DNA from: Acidobacteriota bacterium
GTDB lineage: Bacteria; Acidobacteriota; Terriglobia; Terriglobales; Acidobacteriaceae
Length of the DNA stretch: 47,384 nt
Reading direction: 5' to 3'
NCBI GenBank assembly: GCA_021805025.1
Contig: JAJZGF010000011.1
Coordinates: 1-47,384 of the forward strand
Shown: in pieces, positions 44,930 through 47,384 of the stretch
How the letters are laid out: the number at the start of each line of letters is the position of its first letter
Numbering within the stretch: position 1 is the first letter of the stretch
Notes under the pieces: model-generated
Databases searched by the model: none
Told to the model about the DNA's origin: nothing
What the model saw: the letters and a program-made list of their open reading frames with translations, nothing else
Program-made: the position numbers and the translations under genes

Positions 44930-46237
44930 CTAACTTGTACCGAGGTAGACGAAGCGGAGCAGGAAGAGCGCGGCCAGCGTGTAGAGCAGCCAATCCTGTT
45001 TGCGAAAGCGGCCTGTGGCGAGGTGCAGCACGGCCCACGCGATGACGCCGAAGCCGAGGCCATTAGCGATGGAGTATGTGAGGGGGATTAGCACCAGGGT
45101 GAGGAATGCGGGGATGGCGACGAGGGGATCGTGCCAGCGAATTTCCGTGATTGTGGCCAGCATCATGGAGCCGACGAGGATGAGGGCGGGCGCCGTGGCG
45201 GCCTGGGGCACGACGCTGACGTAGGGTGCGGCTCCGATGGCGGCGAGGAAGAGCATACCGGTGACGATGGCAGTGACGCCGGAGCGGCCTCCGGCAGCGA
45301 CGCCGGCGGTGGACTCGACGTAGCTGGTGACGGTGGAGGTTCCGGTGAGCGAGCCGAAGACCGTGGCGGTGGCGTCGGCGAGCAGAATTCGGTTGAGGCG
45401 CGGGATGGAGTGATCGGCGGCGATGAGTCCGGCGCGCTTGGTGACGGCGACGAGGGTGCCGAGGTTGTCAAAGAGATCGACAAAGAAAAAGACGAAGATG
45501 ATTTCAAGCAGGCCTTTGTTGAGTGCGCCGCGGATGTCGAGCTTGAAGGCGGTGGCGGCTAATGCGTGAAAGCCACCGGGCGCGGGCGTCCAGTGGACCA
45601 GGCCGAGCGCCCAGGCAAGGGCCGTGGTGGCAAGGACGCCGATGAGGATGGAGCCGCGAACCTTGCGAACTTCAAGCACGACCATGAGGGCCAGGCCGAA
45701 GAGCGAGAGTGCGGCGGAGGGATTGCGCACGCTGCCCAGGCCGACCAGGGTTGCGGGATCGCTGACGACCAGGCCCGCATTGCGAAAGCCGATGAAGGCG
45801 ATAAAGAGGCCGATGCCGCTGGCGACGGCGGCGTAGAGTTCGTGCGGAATGGAGCGGAGAATCATCTGGCGTATGCCGGCGGCGGTGAGAGCCAGAAAGA
45901 TTACGCCGGAAAGAAAGACTGCGCCTAGCGCCGTTTGCCACGGAATGTGCATTTTGAGGCAGACGGTGTAAGTGAAGTAGGCGTTGAGGCCCATGCCGGG
46001 AGCAAGGGCAATGGGATAGCGCGCGACGATGCCCATGAGAATGGAGCCGAAGGCGGCCGAGAGGCATGTGGCTGCGGTGACGGCGGCCAGCGGCATGCCG
46101 GTGGCCGACAGGATGGCCGGGTTGACGAGCACGATGTAGGCCATCGTGAGGAAAGTAGTGACGCCGGCCAGAATCTCCGTGCGCCAGTTGGTCCCCAGAT
46201 GGGTGAATTCAAAATAGCGTTCCAGCGGCTTGAGCAT
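44930..46237 (-). CDS. Purine permease of the AzgA/NCS2 type
   Basis: A 435-residue inner-membrane importer with about 12-14 helices, for adenine, guanine or hypoxanthine with protons. Typical blocks are LERYFEFTHLGTNWRTEILAGVTTFLTMAYIVLVNPAIL at the start, ALAPGMGLNAYFTYTV, FVDLFDNLGTLVAVTKRAGL and GTSTVTSYVESTAGVAAGGRSGVTA. These match PbuG/AzgA rather than the uracil/xanthine branch. No purine riboswitch is visible in the 280 bases upstream, but three palindromes are found there. It is the first gene of a leftward group that leads into the small membrane protein and RraA genes. Confidence 0.94.
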   Translation of the reverse strand: MLKPLERYFEFTHLGTNWRTEILAGVTTFLTMAYIVLVNPAILSATGMPLAAVTAATCLSAAFGSILMGIVARYPIALAPGMGLNAYFTYTVCLKMHIPWQTALGAVFLSGVIFLALTAAGIRQMILRSIPHELYAAVASGIGLFIAFIGFRNAGLVVSDPATLVGLGSVRNPSAALSLFGLALMVVLEVRKVRGSILIGVLATTALAWALGLVHWTPAPGGFHALAATAFKLDIRGALNKGLLEIIFVFFFVDLFDNLGTLVAVTKRAGLIAADHSIPRLNRILLADATATVFGSLTGTSTVTSYVESTAGVAAGGRSGVTAIVTGMLFLAAIGAAPYVSVVPQAATAPALILVGSMMLATITEIRWHDPLVAIPAFLTLVLIPLTYSIANGLGFGVIAWAVLHLATGRFRKQDWLLYTLAALFLLRFVYLGTS

Positions 46238-46342
46238 AGGCGGGTACGTTTAGAAAACCACACACCTGCAGGAACGCAAAGGAATTTGTAGCAAAAGGGG
46301 GGCATGCGGGGCCTCCCTTGTGGCCGGAATTGCTCGCTGAAA

Positions 46343-46391
46343 TGCCCGGGCAACACCTGACTCAGATTTGCCCGGCAACTGGCGTTCGCCA
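46343..46391. promoter_or_regulatory. Three clustered palindromes between purine permease and hydrolase genes
   Basis: TGCCCGGGCA (46343-46352), TTGCC-C-GGCAA (46368-46378) and TGGCGTTCGCCA (46380-46391) are each perfect in their arms. The first two share the core TGCCCGG, 25 bases apart. They lie in the divergent interval and may be binding sites for one regulator, controlling one or both genes. Confidence 0.35.
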
Positions 46392-46517
46392 AGGGCATCC
46401 AACAATGAGAGCGGAAGGCCCGATGGTGATGGGCTCGGCGATTTCAGCCCGAACGCAGACCGGCAACCACGCCCTCTCAACCGATTACTTTCTCCAACCT
46501 CAAACCAGGAGTTCCCG

Positions 46518-47342
46518 ATGCCGACGATCACGACCAAGGATGGAACGCAGATTTACTACAAGGACTGGGGCACCGGACAGCCTGTGGTCTTCAGTCATGG
46601 CTGGCCGCTGAGCGCCGATGCCTTTGAAGACCAGATGCTGTTTCTGGCTTTGCACGGGTACCGCGCGATAGCCCACGACCGGCGCGGGCACGGGCGGTCA
46701 AGCCAGCCGTGGAACGGCAATGAGATGGATACATATGCCGACGATCTGGCGGCCCTGACGGAGGCGCTGGACCTGAAGGGCGCAGTGCATGTGGGCCACT
46801 CGATGGGCGGCGGTGAGGTGGCGCGCTACATCGGACGACATGGGACGAAGCGCGTTGCCAAGGCAGTGCTGATTGCAGCCGTGCCGCCGCTGATGCTCAG
46901 GACGGCGACCAATCCGATTGGATTGCCGATGGAGGTCTTTGATGACATCCGCGCCAAAGTTCTGGCCGACCGCTCGCAGTTTTTTAAGGATCTCACGGAG
47001 CCGTTTTACGGCGCCAACCGCAGCGGCTCGACGGTCTCGCAAGGTCTCAAGGATTCGTTCTGGCTGCAGGGAATGCAGGCCGGCGTCAGGTCCGTCTACG
47101 ACTGCATCAAGGCCTTCTCCGAAACCGACTTTACGGAAGACTTGAAGAAGATCGACGTGCCCACGCTGGTGATGCACGGCGACGACGACCAGATTGTGCC
47201 CATAAACGGCTCGGCCCTGCTTTCGGTGGCGCTGGTGAAAGGTGCGGATCTGAAGGTTTACAAAGGGGCGCCACACGGGATGTGTGCCACGCACAAGAAT
47301 GAGGTGAATGCGGATCTGCTGGCGTTCATCAAGAAGGAGTAG
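46518..47342 (+). CDS. Alpha/beta hydrolase, non-haem chloroperoxidase family
   Basis: A 274-residue cytoplasmic alpha/beta-hydrolase. The triad is Ser95 in GHSMGG, Asp224 in HGDDDQIVP and His253 in APHGM; the oxyanion-hole segment is [12 protein letters not shown], and [14 protein letters not shown] follows. Length and these motifs match cofactor-free haloperoxidases, which make peracids that oxidise halides; their natural role is usually ester hydrolysis. ATG 46518 is preceded by AGGAG seven bases away; upstream in-frame sequence is ordinary intergenic DNA. It is divergent from the purine permease gene. Confidence 0.93.
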   Translation: MPTITTKDGTQIYYKDWGTGQPVVFSHGWPLSADAFEDQMLFLALHGYRAIAHDRRGHGRSSQPWNGNEMDTYADDLAALTEALDLKGAVHVGHSMGGGEVARYIGRHGTKRVAKAVLIAAVPPLMLRTATNPIGLPMEVFDDIRAKVLADRSQFFKDLTEPFYGANRSGSTVSQGLKDSFWLQGMQAGVRSVYDCIKAFSETDFTEDLKKIDVPTLVMHGDDDQIVPINGSALLSVALVKGADLKVYKGAPHGMCATHKNEVNADLLAFIKKE

Positions 47343-47361
47343 CGCGCACAACACATGGAGA

Positions 47362-47381
47362 GGCCGTCAGATCAGGCGGCC
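47362..47381 (+). terminator. Possible hairpin after the hydrolase gene
   Basis: GGCCG (47362-47366) and CGGCC (47377-47381) can pair around a 10-base loop, 20 bases after the last stop. The window ends three bases later, so any T run is out of view. Confidence 0.25.
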
Positions 47382-47384
47382 ACT

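Noticed and set aside
46238..46517. Purine riboswitch ahead of the AzgA-type gene
   Set aside because: No conserved TATA...GTCTAC-type core or paired loops were found on the relevant strand.
1..47384. Mobile elements, prophage, CRISPR or defence genes
   Set aside because: I looked for transposase, integrase, Cas, restriction and toxin-antitoxin motifs and for regular repeats, and found none.

Overview
The window looks like a chromosomal segment from an Acidobacteriota member, probably class Terriglobia. This is an inference from gene content: a large FtsX/MacB-type permease of the ADOP kind next to a tRNA, a DUF1844 protein in a ygfZ/ribF gene string, a cysteine-type egtBD pair, a double-domain ThyX, and many twin-arginine-exported sugar enzymes. 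Base composition is evenly GC-rich except for a visibly poorer lipoprotein gene near 2-3 kb. I see no insertion sequence, prophage, CRISPR array or rRNA.

Layout. 0.1-7.3 kb: a small membrane protein with a doubtful start, tyrS, a lipoprotein, a zinc alcohol dehydrogenase, tRNA-Met with a readable promoter, and an ADOP permease. 7.6-14.8 kb: an S41-like protein that has lost both catalytic residues, a class A penicillin-binding protein, and a leftward string ygfZ - DUF1844 - beta-lactamase-fold hydrolase - ribF. A four-copy 14-bp tandem repeat lies across the last junction of that string. 14.9-23.9 kb: an exported HExxH protein, the ergothioneine pair egtB-egtD, a TPR protein behind a 10+10 bp inverted repeat, a two-repeat secreted protein, an EAL-HDOD protein, fabG and a DUF2071 protein. 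24-26 kb: a tandem-domain ThyX followed by a DUF1330 gene, then a second diverged copy of the last codons of thyX. 26-30.5 kb: three different MFS exporters. 30.6-32.5 kb: typA.

33.8-44.2 kb is the most distinctive part. It holds a cluster of carbohydrate-acid enzymes that are usually cytoplasmic, but here five proteins carry twin-arginine signals: a TIM-barrel isomerase, a DUF362 protein, a ManD/RspA-type enolase-superfamily dehydratase, a second enolase-superfamily dehydratase and a UxuA-type protein. An RraA-type aldolase has a Sec signal. An ACS-type (anion:cation symporter) MFS transporter lies with them, and a TolC-like outer-membrane protein sits inside the group. Active-site residues are retained in the three dehydratase-like proteins. 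The simplest reading is an envelope-located sugar-acid dehydration and cleavage route whose product is imported by the MFS transporter; the substrate is unknown. The window ends with a small membrane protein coupled to the RraA gene, an AzgA-type purine permease and a chloroperoxidase-like alpha/beta hydrolase.
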